From the NCBI RefSeq assembly GCF_900176535.1, contig NZ_FWXT01000001.1, positions 2,852,001-2,916,000 of the forward strand: DNA of 64,000 bases. The letters are read 5' to 3'. The notes under the pieces were generated by a model. The model saw nothing but the letters and a program-made list of their open reading frames with translations. It searched no databases and was not told the origin of the DNA. This stretch comes from Pedobacter africanus (GTDB lineage: Bacteria; Bacteroidota; Bacteroidia; Sphingobacteriales; Sphingobacteriaceae). Of the stretch, positions 34,066-43,936 are shown piece after piece (positions within the stretch are counted from its first letter, which is position 1; every line of letters starts with the position of its first letter). The position numbers and the translations under genes were made by a program.

Positions 34066-36285
34066 ATGCGATTAATTAGACCCACACTACTCTTCTTAAC
34101 CTTTATCCTATGTTCGAATACCCGGGCACAGGAAAAAAGTGGTTACATCCCTTTAACCCAAAAGGAAAGACAAAAAGTGGAGCTGCTCCTCAGTAAGATG
34201 ACACTGGAAGAAAAAGCGCATCAGCTGGCCTCTTTTTATCCCAATGGGAACAAACGACTCAATATCCCGCATATGCAGGCCGGAGAATGCCTGCATGGTG
34301 TTGTTGCAGCGGGAACCACTTCTTTCCCCCAGGCCATTGCCATGGCCAGCTCCTGGGATCCGGAACTGATAGAACGTATAGCTACTGTAATTGCAAAAGA
34401 AGCCCGCGCGCTAGGCATCCATCACTGCTATACACCCATGTTGGGTGTGTTGCGCGATGCACGCTGGGGACGTTTTGAAGAGGGGTACGCGGAAGACGCC
34501 TACCTGGTCAGCAAAATTGGGGCGGCCTTTATCAACGGCCTGCAGGGCAGGGGGAAAGCGCGTTTCAGTAAAGACCATGTAGTGGCTACAGCCAAACATT
34601 TTGTGGCCGACAGCGAACCGCTATTGGGTGCAAACGGTGCTGCGGTTGAGATTTCCCTGCGCAGCCTGCACGAGGTCCACCTGCCACCCTTTCGGGCTGC
34701 CGTGGAAGAAGCAAATGTGGGCTCGGTGATGCCCGCACACCATACCTTGAATGGAGTGCCATGCCACATCAATACTTATACTTTAAACGATGTTTTCCGG
34801 AAGGAATATGGCTTTGGCGGACTGGGTGTTTCCGACAATAACGACCTGCGCTGGGTCCAGGACCGCCTCTTCGCTACCGAAACCCGGGAGGAAACGATTG
34901 GGAAGGCATTGGAAGCCGGCGTTCATACCGAGCTGGCCTTTAAACAGACCTGGGCCGATAAGCGTATGTACGGGCCTCCGCTGGTGGCTGCCGTAAAAAG
35001 TGGTAAGGTGCCGGTAAAACTACTGGATGAGGCAGTCAGGAAAGTCCTGGAGTTCAAAATCGCCCTGCGACTGGATGAAGAAGAAAACCCGCTTGGCAAA
35101 GAGATGACCGAGCTGCAAAAAGGAACAAAAGATGCAGATGTAAATGCCGATGTTTTTTTTTCGCAGATTGACGGTTCTTTATCCAGTCCAAGAAAGGGTT
35201 ATCAGGAGGTACTCAATAACCCTGCGCATGATGCGCTCGCCCTGGAAGCTGCTCGTAAAAGCATCATCCTGCTAAAAAACGCGAATAACCTGCTGCCCTT
35301 CAGAAGAGATCAGTTCAAAAAAATTGCCGTAATAGGCCCCAATGCCGATACCATCCGATTAGGGACTTATTCTACCCAGCAACCCAAACATTTCATTACA
35401 GTTAAACAGGGCATTGAAGATGCGGTAGGCAAAAATGCCGGGGTACTTTATGCCAAAGGAACAGATATACAGCATCCTAATGCACAGCAGATTACTGAAG
35501 CAGTAGACATCGCCCGGGAGGCTGATGTCTGCGTGCTGGTATTGGGCGATGACGATAAAACGGTAATGGAAAATGTGGACCGGGATGATATTGCCCTGCC
35601 AGGCGAACAGGACAAACTTATGCAGGCCATAATGGCCACCGGAAAGCCGGTAGTGCTGGTTCTCCTGCATGGCCGTCCGGCAGCGATACAATGGGCCAAA
35701 GACCATGTTCCGGCCATCTTAGATGGCTGGTTTCTGGGCCAGGAAACAGGGAAAGTAGTTGCCGAAGCCCTTTTTGGCAACATCAATCCCTCCGGAAAAC
35801 TAACCGTTACCTACCCAAGAAATGTTGGACAGGTCCCGGCTTTTTACAATACTTTAATACCTGGCCGGCCCAGAATGATGTGGGGTACAGCAGAGGGGGC
35901 TACCTATCCTTTTGGATATGGTATCAGTTATACACAGTTTAAATATTCGGATGTAAAGCTGTCGAAAAGTACAATGAACAGCCGGGAAACCACTTTTGCA
36001 GAAGTAGAAGTAACCAACACAGGTAAAGTAGCGGGGGATGAAATTGTTCAGCTTTACATACGTGATGATATTTCTTCCCTTGCCCGCCCCATTAAAGAAC
36101 TCAAAGGCTTCAAACGCATCAGCCTGAAGCCGGGCGAAACACAAAAGGTTGCCCTGCCTATCAATTCGCGTGCGCTTGAGTTCTGGAAGGATGGCCGCTG
36201 GATTACTGAGCCAGGGAGCTTTACCATAATGATGGGGCCCAGTTCCGAAGAATTCAAAACCGTTAAACTTCAACTGACCAAATGA
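34066..36285 (+). CDS. Glycoside hydrolase family 3 (beta-glucosidase/beta-xylosidase type)
   Basis: The 739-residue secreted enzyme has a signal peptide (NTRAQ near residue 22), the GH3 N-terminal barrel, the GH3 C-terminal domain and a fibronectin-like end domain. The conserved TAKHF motif (Lys178-His179) binds substrate, and the nucleophile is Asp257 in GLGVSDNNDL; most GH3 enzymes have SDW here. It should remove beta-linked glucose or xylose from non-reducing ends. It heads the eight-gene operon, and its stop overlaps the DUF2264 start. Confidence 0.92.
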   Translation: MRLIRPTLLFLTFILCSNTRAQEKSGYIPLTQKERQKVELLLSKMTLEEKAHQLASFYPNGNKRLNIPHMQAGECLHGVVAAGTTSFPQAIAMASSWDPELIERIATVIAKEARALGIHHCYTPMLGVLRDARWGRFEEGYAEDAYLVSKIGAAFINGLQGRGKARFSKDHVVATAKHFVADSEPLLGANGAAVEISLRSLHEVHLPPFRAAVEEANVGSVMPAHHTLNGVPCHINTYTLNDVFRKEYGFGGLGVSDNNDLRWVQDRLFATETREETIGKALEAGVHTELAFKQTWADKRMYGPPLVAAVKSGKVPVKLLDEAVRKVLEFKIALRLDEEENPLGKEMTELQKGTKDADVNADVFFSQIDGSLSSPRKGYQEVLNNPAHDALALEAARKSIILLKNANNLLPFRRDQFKKIAVIGPNADTIRLGTYSTQQPKHFITVKQGIEDAVGKNAGVLYAKGTDIQHPNAQQITEAVDIAREADVCVLVLGDDDKTVMENVDRDDIALPGEQDKLMQAIMATGKPVVLVLLHGRPAAIQWAKDHVPAILDGWFLGQETGKVVAEALFGNINPSGKLTVTYPRNVGQVPAFYNTLIPGRPRMMWGTAEGATYPFGYGISYTQFKYSDVKLSKSTMNSRETTFAEVEVTNTGKVAGDEIVQLYIRDDISSLARPIKELKGFKRISLKPGETQKVALPINSRALEFWKDGRWITEPGSFTIMMGPSSEEFKTVKLQLTK

Positions 36286-37553
36286 TGTACAGACGCCGTT
36301 TCCTATCTCTTATACCACCTGCAGCTTTAATGGGATTAAACTTTAATGCCAATGCCACTCCGGTGCCGGTTAACCTGCAGTCTGAAAATGCCGTTATTAA
36401 AAATGCGGAAAGCAGGGAATACTGGGTCTCGGTGCTTACCAAAATAGCCAATCCTGTGCTGGAAAACCTTAGCAGAGGAACCCTTAAGAAAAATATGCCG
36501 GTTGAAGTTAACCCCACCAGTACTTACGACCGCAGCAAAGTAACCTATCTGGAGGCTTTCGGCCGTTTAATGGCGGGAATGGCGCCCTGGCTGGAACTGG
36601 GCCCAGATCAGACAGAGGAGGGGCGTTTAAGGGGGAAATACATCCTGCTGGCACGTAAAAGCCTGGCCAATGCGGTAGACCCGGTCTCACCCGATTTTAT
36701 GCAGTTCAGCTCACAAAAATATGAACAGGCACTTGTCGACGCTTCATTTTTAGCACATGCACTGATCAGGGCCCCCAAAGAGCTCTGGGAGCCCCTTGAT
36801 CTTAAAACCAAAACCAACGTGATCAAGGCCCTTAAGGCTACCCGAAGCATTAAGCCCACTTATAACAACTGGCTGCTTTTTATGGGCATGATAGAGGCCT
36901 TTTTAATCCGCATAGATGAAGGAGGGGATGTCGTGCGTGTAGACTACGCCCTCAAGAAGCTGGAAGAGTGGTATAAAGGCGACGGCATATATGGTGATGG
37001 GCCGAAGTTTCATTTTGATTACTACAACAGCTTCGTGATACATCCGATGCTGCTCGATATTGTAAAAATAATGACGGATAAAGGTCTCGAAAAACCAGAA
37101 GTTTACGATACGATATTAAAGCGGGCCGTGCGTTATGCAGATATTCAGGAACGCAGCATTTCTCCTGAAGGTACATTTCCACCGATCGGAAGGTCGCTCG
37201 TTTACCGTTTTGGCGCCCTGCAGGCACTTGGGCAAATCGCACTGCTTTCCAAACTCCCGCCAAACATTCAGCCTGCGCAGGTGCGGGGGGCCATGTCGCT
37301 GGTGATTAAGCGAATCATAGAAGCACCAGGGACATTCGACAAGAATGGCTGGCTTACCATCGGATTTTGCGGCCACCAGATAGATGTAGGTGAATATTAC
37401 ATGTCTACCGGAAGCTTATATCTATGTACTGTAGGCCTGCTACCTCTTGGCTTGCCGGCTAACGATATGTTCTGGATAGGCAAACCGGCCGACTGGACCT
37501 CCAAAAAATTATGGACAGGTATAAATATGCCTGCCGACCATTCGATTCCATAA
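36282..37553 (+). CDS. DUF2264 protein with twin-arginine-like signal
   Basis: The 423-residue protein matches the DUF2264 type, a helical toroid-like family without an agreed activity: YLEAFGRLMAGMAPWLELG, NNWLLFMGMIEAFL and GDGIYGDGPKFHFDYYNSFVIHPML are its typical stretches. The N-terminus MMYRRRFLSLIPPAALMG resembles a Tat signal (RRRFLS), so export in a folded state is possible. The ATG overlaps the GH3 stop by 4 bases. As GH88 is also a helical toroid, a glycan-cleaving function is a fair guess, but it is only that. Confidence 0.8.
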   Translation: MMYRRRFLSLIPPAALMGLNFNANATPVPVNLQSENAVIKNAESREYWVSVLTKIANPVLENLSRGTLKKNMPVEVNPTSTYDRSKVTYLEAFGRLMAGMAPWLELGPDQTEEGRLRGKYILLARKSLANAVDPVSPDFMQFSSQKYEQALVDASFLAHALIRAPKELWEPLDLKTKTNVIKALKATRSIKPTYNNWLLFMGMIEAFLIRIDEGGDVVRVDYALKKLEEWYKGDGIYGDGPKFHFDYYNSFVIHPMLLDIVKIMTDKGLEKPEVYDTILKRAVRYADIQERSISPEGTFPPIGRSLVYRFGALQALGQIALLSKLPPNIQPAQVRGAMSLVIKRIIEAPGTFDKNGWLTIGFCGHQIDVGEYYMSTGSLYLCTVGLLPLGLPANDMFWIGKPADWTSKKLWTGINMPADHSIP

Positions 37554-37566
37554 AACCTCTAAATAA

Positions 37567-40500
37567 ATGAACCACAAACCAAACAAACCAAAAATTTACC
37601 TGTTGCTTTCCAGCATGCTCATTTGCTGCTCGCTCTACGCACCGGCGATGATTCATGAACTGCGAAAAAACACATCCTATCCTGATCCGGGAATTTTTAA
37701 CCCTGCTGTCTTTCAGCGGGTGGTTACAGGAACTGTCTTTGACGAAACAGGACAATCCCTGCCTGGTGCAACCATTAAAGTAGAAGGGGCTGAGCGGGGG
37801 GCTGTAACCAATATAGACGGTAAGTATACCATCCAGGTGAACAGTGATACCGAAGTACTTATTGTTTCTTATATCGGCTATATCAGTCAGAGAATTGTGA
37901 TTGGAGATAAGAAAGTGCTGGATGTAAAGCTCTTGCCCAATCCAAAAAATGCACTTGATGAAGTTTCTGTAGTTGCCTTTGGTGTGCAGAAAAAGGAAAG
38001 CGTCATCGGTTCGATCACTACTGTCAAGCCGGGTGATCTGAAAGTCCCATCCAGCAACCTCACCACTGCCCTTGCAGGCAGGGTTGCAGGCGTAATTGCG
38101 TACCAGAGAAGCGGTGAACCCGGAGCCGATAATGCCGATTTTTTTGTCCGGGGGATCACCACCTTCGGCACGAATACCCGGCCCCTTATCTTAATTGATG
38201 GAATCGAACTCACCACCACAGACCTGGCTAGGTTGCAGACTGATGATATTGCTACCTTCTCTATCATGAAGGATGCTACTGCTACGGCACTGTATGGTGC
38301 ACGCGGAGCAAACGGTGTAATTCTGGTAACAACCAAACAAGGTGTTGCCGGCAAGGCAAAAGTGTCTTTAAGGGTCGAGAACTCTGCCAGTACGGCCACC
38401 AGTGATGTTGAACTCGCAGATCCGGTGACCTATATGAAACTGGCAAACGAGGCAACGGCTACCAGAAGTGCCATCACACCGGTGCCCTACCTGGAAGATA
38501 AAATAGAAAATACCGCAAACGGCCTTAACCCCCTGGTCTTTCCGGCGAACGACTGGAAAAAAATGCTGTTTAAAGACTATGCTACCAACCAGCGGTACAA
38601 CTTAAATGTTAGCGGCGGAGGTACAGTGGCCAGGTATTATGTAGCAGGTGCTTTTACACAGGACAATGGCTTGCTTAAGGTCGATAATAAGAACAACTTT
38701 AACAACAACATCAACTTAAAAAGCTACTCGTTGCGTTCCAACGTTAATATTGACCTCACTAAATCTACAGAACTGATTGTCCGCCTGAGTGGTAATTTTG
38801 ATGACTACAACGGACCAATTGATGGAGGTACCACAATGTACCGCAAGGTAATGCGTTCCAATCCTGTACTTTTTCCGGCCTATTATCCCATCGATAAAGA
38901 CCACCAGTTTGTAAGGCATATCATGTTTGGTAATGCCGGTCTGGCCAACAACTATATCAATCCCTACGCTGATATGGTAAGAGGCTACCGCGATGAAAGC
39001 AGATCGCAAATGCTGGCGCAGTTTGAACTTAAGCAGGGCCTCAATGCCATTACCGAAGGACTTTCTGCCAGGGCAATGGTGAATTTAACCCGTACCTCCA
39101 ACTTTAGTTACACCCGGTCTTACAATCCCTTCTATTACCAGCTGGGAGGGTACGATCTGCTGACCGACAGCTATTCGGTATCCATAGCCAATACCAACGG
39201 TACAGAATATCTGGGCTTTTCGGAAGGGCCAAAAACCTTAAATTCTACTTTTTACTTTGAGTCTACCCTGAACTATAACCGCACTTTTGCCTCAAAACAT
39301 GAAATAGGCGGATTGCTTGTAATGATAGCCAGGCAAAGTCTGAATGCCAACGCGGAAGACTTACTTCAATCCCTTCCTTCACGTAACATGGGGATATCAG
39401 GCCGCGCAACCTATGCGTACGACAGAAGGTATTTCGCAGAGTTTAACTTTGGTTATAACGGAACCGAAAGGTTTGCCGCGAATAACCGCTTTGGTTTCTT
39501 CCCATCCGCTGGTCTGGCCTGGAGCGTTTCTAATGAGAAGTTCTTTGAACCCCTGAAGCGGGTAGTGAGCAATTTAAGGCTCCGATATACCTACGGACTG
39601 GTAGGCAACGATCAAATTGGGGATATCAGGGACAGGTTCTTCTACCTGTCCAATACAGACTTAAACAATGCAGGCCGTCGCGCAGTCTTTGGAAGGGATT
39701 TAACCGAAGTAAAAAATGGTGTAGTAGTGCTCAGGTACCCTAATCCCAACATCACCTGGGAAAGGGCCATCAAACAAAACATGGCCATGGAGCTGAGCCT
39801 TTTTGGAAAAGCCAATATCATTGCCGAATATTTTACCGAACAACGCGACAACATTCTCATGTCACGGGCCTCCATCCCAAATACCATGGGTCTGTCTTCC
39901 GATACCAAATCTAATATCGGCGAGGCAAGCGGCCGTGGTATCGATGTGTCGCTCGATATGCAACATTCCTGGAACAAAGATCTTTGGCTGTCTGTACGCG
40001 GAAATTTTACTTATGCAACCAGTAAATACAAGGTATATGAAGAACCACAATATGCTGAGCCCTGGAAATATAGGGTAGGGAACTCCCTGCAGCAAACGTT
40101 TGGCTATATCGCAGAACGTTTATTTGTTGACGATCAGGAAGCAGCAAACTCACCGAGGCAGGAGTTTGGTGGTGTGTATGGTGGTGGAGATATCAAATAT
40201 ACCGATGTAAACCGTGATGGAAAAGTAAACGAGGCCGATATGGTGCCTATCGGAAATCCTTCCGTCCCTGAAGTGGTATATGGCTTTGGTTTTTCGCTTA
40301 GCTATAAGAAATTCGATATTTCTGCTTTTGCGCAAGGTTCGGCCAATCAGTCGTTCTGGATTGATCCCGCAGCCACTGCACCTTTTGTACCCTATTTTTA
40401 TCCGAATACATCCGAATCAACATCCGGCAGGATATTTACCAATCAGCTGCTTAAGGCCTATGCCGATAGCCATTGGTCTGAGGAAAACCGTGATGTTTAT

Positions 40501-40788
40501 GCCACTCTTCCCCGTCTCAGCAACACACCAAATGCCAATAACAACCAGGTTAGTACCTGGTACATGCGCAATGCGGCTTTTTTAAGGCTTAAACAGGTCG
40601 AAATTGGGTACACCTTTCCCAAAAAACTGGTCGAACGCATCAGGGCGGCAAACTTCCGTATTTATGCAAGTGGTACCAATCTGCTCATGTTCAGTAAGTT
40701 TAAAATATGGGATTCTGAAATGGCAGGCAACGGCCTCGGCTATCCCCTGCAAAAGGTCTTCAACTTCGGACTCAACTTAACCTTTTAA
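37567..40788 (+). CDS. SusC-type TonB-dependent outer-membrane receptor (locus 2)
   Basis: The 1073-residue protein has a signal region, a carboxypeptidase-regulatory-like domain (VTGTVFDETGQSLPGATI), a plug with DEVSVVAFGVQKKESVIGSI and a barrel ending NFGLNLTF. No STN domain is present. It is paralogous to the receptor at 29151 but clearly diverged, suggesting a different glycan. It lies 13 bases after DUF2264 and 11 before its SusD partner. Confidence 0.95.
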   Translation: MNHKPNKPKIYLLLSSMLICCSLYAPAMIHELRKNTSYPDPGIFNPAVFQRVVTGTVFDETGQSLPGATIKVEGAERGAVTNIDGKYTIQVNSDTEVLIVSYIGYISQRIVIGDKKVLDVKLLPNPKNALDEVSVVAFGVQKKESVIGSITTVKPGDLKVPSSNLTTALAGRVAGVIAYQRSGEPGADNADFFVRGITTFGTNTRPLILIDGIELTTTDLARLQTDDIATFSIMKDATATALYGARGANGVILVTTKQGVAGKAKVSLRVENSASTATSDVELADPVTYMKLANEATATRSAITPVPYLEDKIENTANGLNPLVFPANDWKKMLFKDYATNQRYNLNVSGGGTVARYYVAGAFTQDNGLLKVDNKNNFNNNINLKSYSLRSNVNIDLTKSTELIVRLSGNFDDYNGPIDGGTTMYRKVMRSNPVLFPAYYPIDKDHQFVRHIMFGNAGLANNYINPYADMVRGYRDESRSQMLAQFELKQGLNAITEGLSARAMVNLTRTSNFSYTRSYNPFYYQLGGYDLLTDSYSVSIANTNGTEYLGFSEGPKTLNSTFYFESTLNYNRTFASKHEIGGLLVMIARQSLNANAEDLLQSLPSRNMGISGRATYAYDRRYFAEFNFGYNGTERFAANNRFGFFPSAGLAWSVSNEKFFEPLKRVVSNLRLRYTYGLVGNDQIGDIRDRFFYLSNTDLNNAGRRAVFGRDLTEVKNGVVVLRYPNPNITWERAIKQNMAMELSLFGKANIIAEYFTEQRDNILMSRASIPNTMGLSSDTKSNIGEASGRGIDVSLDMQHSWNKDLWLSVRGNFTYATSKYKVYEEPQYAEPWKYRVGNSLQQTFGYIAERLFVDDQEAANSPRQEFGGVYGGGDIKYTDVNRDGKVNEADMVPIGNPSVPEVVYGFGFSLSYKKFDISAFAQGSANQSFWIDPAATAPFVPYFYPNTSESTSGRIFTNQLLKAYADSHWSEENRDVYATLPRLSNTPNANNNQVSTWYMRNAAFLRLKQVEIGYTFPKKLVERIRAANFRIYASGTNLLMFSKFKIWDSEMAGNGLGYPLQKVFNFGLNLTF

Positions 40789-40799
40789 TTAAAATTTAG

Positions 40800-42728
40800 A
40801 TGTACGATATGAAATATTTTATAAAAAGGAGCTGGGCAGCAAGGGTCGCCATCCTTATTATTTTTTCTGTATTAAGTGCCTGTAAAGACTATCTGGATAT
40901 TATTCCTGATAATATCCCTACCATAGACAATTCTTTTACGATGCGTACAGAGGCCGAGAAATACCTGTACACCTGTTATTCCTATATGCCTAAAGATGGC
41001 AATCTGGAACAGGACCCCTCACTACTTGGCGGGGATGAGATCTGGGCAATCGACGGCCCTCCTAAACCCAACTTTAACCATACCATTTTTAATATTGCCC
41101 AAGGCCGTCAGGCGACTATAAACCCTGTTGGAGAAAACATCTGGGTAAACCTATATCGGGCATTGCGCGATTGTAATATCTTTCTGGAGAACATTGGTAA
41201 AGTGCCCGACCTGAGCGAAGAAGAAAGGGACCAGTGGATTGCAGAGGTTAAATTTCTGAAAGCCTATTATCATTTCTACCTGGTTAGAATGTACGGGCCA
41301 GTTCCCCTGATCAAAGAAAATTTACCTGTTGAGGTTGATATTTCGTCTGTTAAAATTTCGAGGGCGCCTGTCGACGCCTGTTTCGCTTATATCGTGCAGC
41401 TTATTGATGAGGGCAAGGACGATCTTCCTCCGGTTGTCGCCGACCCGGTTAAAATGCTGGGCAGAATCACAAAGCCTATTGCCTATGCTTTAAAAGCCAA
41501 GGTGCTGGTTACTGCAGCAAGCCCGTTATTTAACGGAAATTCGGAACAGGCTACCCTAAAAAATCCCGATGGTACCCAGCTCTTCAATCAGCAGGTGATG
41601 CCTGCAAAATGGGATGCTGCGGCCCTGGCCTGCAAAGAGGCTATTGACATTTGTGAGGCCGCAGGTCACCGCCTTTATAAATTTGACCGTGCAAACTCAA
41701 CTTTTGTGCTTACAGATCAGATCGTTCAGCAGCTGTCGCTCAGAAATGCTTTCACTGAAAGGTGGAACCCCGAAATTATCTGGGCAAACACCCAGAGCCT
41801 TTCGGCGAACACACAGTTGCAGGCCACACCGAACGTAGATTTTCGATATCAGGACAATAATGTTATCGGTTATGAACTTGCCCCACCCCTGAAAATAGTG
41901 GATATGTTTTATACCAAAAATGGCATCCCGATAGAGGAAGACCTTCAGTGGAACATCAACCAGCCAGCGGTACGGGCCGGAACACCAGCAGATCAGCGGT
42001 ACATTAAACTTAATTATGAAACTTCCTCTATTAATTTTGACCGCGAGCCTCGCTTTTATGCCAGCCTTGGTTTTGATGGCGGGGTATGGTATGGCCAGGG
42101 TTATTATACGGATGCTACCCCTACCGGAACTTATTATGTCTCGGCAAAAAAAGGACAGCCCAATGGCAAGGGAAAGCCAGACTTTGGCTCGGTGACGGGT
42201 TATTTCATTAAAAAATACGTGCATTTCCAGAATACCCAGGGGGCATCGGCAGGTGATTACAGCATCAACAACTATCCATGGCCTATTTTCCGACTGGCTC
42301 AACTGTACCTGCTGTATGCAGAAGCGCTGAACGAAAAAAGCGGTCCTGCTGCAGAGGTATATAAGTACATTAACCTTGTGCGGGAAAGAGCAGGGCTGCC
42401 GGCTGTAGAGGTTGCCTGGCCTACCTATTCCAGCAATAAGACCAAACATTTAACCCCTACAGGTTTAAGGGAAATCATTCACCGCGAAGAGCTCATCGAG
42501 CTGGCATTTGAGGGCGCACGTTTCTGGGATTTGAGAAGATGGAAAGAAGCGCCCCAGGAATATGTCAAGCCTATTCAAGGCTGGGATATTGAGCAGTCGA
42601 GCACCAGCTTGTATTACCGCAAAAGGCTGATTTTCTCGCCAAGGTTCGGATTGAAGGATTATTTCTGGCCTATCCGCGACAATACCATATTAAACAATAG
42701 AAATTTAGTTCAGAACATAGGCTGGTAG
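40800..42728 (+). CDS. SusD/RagB-type lipoprotein (locus 2)
   Basis: The protein has up to 642 residues and a lipobox LSAC (Cys28 from the first ATG; the ATG at 40809 is an equally good start). The SusD fold is supported by FLKAYYHFYLVRMYGPVPLIKE-type and LYAEALNEKSGP segments, and by the late HREELIELAFEGARFWDLRRWK motif. It works with the receptor upstream. It is longer than the locus 1 SusD. Confidence 0.94.
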   Translation: MYDMKYFIKRSWAARVAILIIFSVLSACKDYLDIIPDNIPTIDNSFTMRTEAEKYLYTCYSYMPKDGNLEQDPSLLGGDEIWAIDGPPKPNFNHTIFNIAQGRQATINPVGENIWVNLYRALRDCNIFLENIGKVPDLSEEERDQWIAEVKFLKAYYHFYLVRMYGPVPLIKENLPVEVDISSVKISRAPVDACFAYIVQLIDEGKDDLPPVVADPVKMLGRITKPIAYALKAKVLVTAASPLFNGNSEQATLKNPDGTQLFNQQVMPAKWDAAALACKEAIDICEAAGHRLYKFDRANSTFVLTDQIVQQLSLRNAFTERWNPEIIWANTQSLSANTQLQATPNVDFRYQDNNVIGYELAPPLKIVDMFYTKNGIPIEEDLQWNINQPAVRAGTPADQRYIKLNYETSSINFDREPRFYASLGFDGGVWYGQGYYTDATPTGTYYVSAKKGQPNGKGKPDFGSVTGYFIKKYVHFQNTQGASAGDYSINNYPWPIFRLAQLYLLYAEALNEKSGPAAEVYKYINLVRERAGLPAVEVAWPTYSSNKTKHLTPTGLREIIHREELIELAFEGARFWDLRRWKEAPQEYVKPIQGWDIEQSSTSLYYRKRLIFSPRFGLKDYFWPIRDNTILNNRNLVQNIGW

Positions 42729-42752
42729 CTTATCATTATAAATAGCATTGTT

Positions 42753-43919
42753 ATGAAAAAAATAGCATACCTCATTATTGGCCTGTTCATAGCGGCAGGT
42801 TTGCAAGGCTGTAAAGAAGACCCACGGCTGGATCATCATGATACCAATGCTCCTGCGCCTGCACAGGTAACAGACTTTAAGCAGGAAAATACCCCGGGAG
42901 GGGCAAATATCATTTACCGGTTAAATGCAGATGTTAATCTGGCGTACCTGAAGGCGGTATATGAAATCCAGCCCGGTGTTTTTAAAGAAACCAAATCCTC
43001 AGTATATACCGACACACTTAAACTGGAGGGTTTTGGCGATACCAGGGAGTACGACATCAAAATCTATAGTGTAGGCAAAAACGAAAAGGAATCAGCCCCG
43101 GTTATTGTTAAGATCAAACCTCTCCCTCCACCTGTTGAGCTCGCTTTTAATGATCTGAGCATTGAGCCGGGTTTTGGTGGGGTAAAGGTGAGGGTTAAAA
43201 ATGAGCTGCAGGCCAGCCTTGCCATAGTGATTGATGCCGATACATCCGGAAGCGGATTGCTTAGGCCCCTGCAAACATTTTATACCAAATCTGCTGCCGG
43301 ATCTTATTCTGTCCGGGGCCTTACCGCTACGCCTAAAAAATTCTCTGTTTACCTTCGCGATCGCTGGGGAAATAAGTCGCAGGCCATTGTAAAGGACCTT
43401 ACACCGTTGTTTGAACAGCGTGTTCCCAAGCCCTTTGCCATGTATGCACTGCCAACCGATCAGGCTGCGCTTGCGCCCAATGTGCTTGCCAATATATGGG
43501 ATGGCCTGGTTAACCTGAACATTTATGCATCTGCAAATAACTCACCTATTCCACAGTGGTTCACGGTCGATCTTAAAATTCCTGTGGTATTGAGCCGAAT
43601 GAAAATGCATCAGCGCACACCTCCCTATACCTATACCGGGGCCAATGTAAAAGTGTTTGAATTGTATGGATCCAATGCGCCTGCCCTCGATGGCAGTTGG
43701 GCTTCCTGGACGCTCATTGGTAAATTCGACTCTTTTAAACCTTCGGGCAGTGTAGGTGTAACCAAGGAAGATGAGGCTTACGGCTTTACCAATGGCGAAG
43801 ATTTTGAAATGCCGGATACACCACCGGCTTATCGCTATCTGCGTTTTAAAACCTTGGAAACCTGGGGCGGAACCGGACAGGTTACCCTGGCGGAAATCAC
43901 TTTTTGGGGCAAACTATAA
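42753..43919 (+). CDS. DUF4959/DUF5000-type surface lipoprotein
   Basis: The 388-residue lipoprotein (lipobox LQGC, Cys20) has the Bacteroidota layout of DUF4959, DUF5126 and a C-terminal discoidin-like DUF5000 region (YRYLRFKTLETWGGTGQVTLAEITFWG). Proteins of this kind are found next to SusC/SusD and are thought to bind glycan on the cell surface. It has no catalytic motif. It is the third lipoprotein-type component of locus 2. Confidence 0.8.
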   Translation: MKKIAYLIIGLFIAAGLQGCKEDPRLDHHDTNAPAPAQVTDFKQENTPGGANIIYRLNADVNLAYLKAVYEIQPGVFKETKSSVYTDTLKLEGFGDTREYDIKIYSVGKNEKESAPVIVKIKPLPPPVELAFNDLSIEPGFGGVKVRVKNELQASLAIVIDADTSGSGLLRPLQTFYTKSAAGSYSVRGLTATPKKFSVYLRDRWGNKSQAIVKDLTPLFEQRVPKPFAMYALPTDQAALAPNVLANIWDGLVNLNIYASANNSPIPQWFTVDLKIPVVLSRMKMHQRTPPYTYTGANVKVFELYGSNAPALDGSWASWTLIGKFDSFKPSGSVGVTKEDEAYGFTNGEDFEMPDTPPAYRYLRFKTLETWGGTGQVTLAEITFWGKL

Positions 43920-43936
43920 ATTAAAACAGTCAGAAA

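Noticed and set aside
34066..36285. Loss of GH3 activity because SDN replaces the common SDW
   Set aside because: The nucleophile Asp257 itself is present, and the residue after it varies in the family.
41815..41825. Partial match to the LacI operator (GCGAACACACA)
   Set aside because: It covers only about 9 of 14 positions and lies inside SusD coding sequence.
41697..42449. 250-residue minus-strand frame opposite the locus 2 SusD gene
   Set aside because: The opposite strand encodes a full SusD protein; the antisense product shows no family features.
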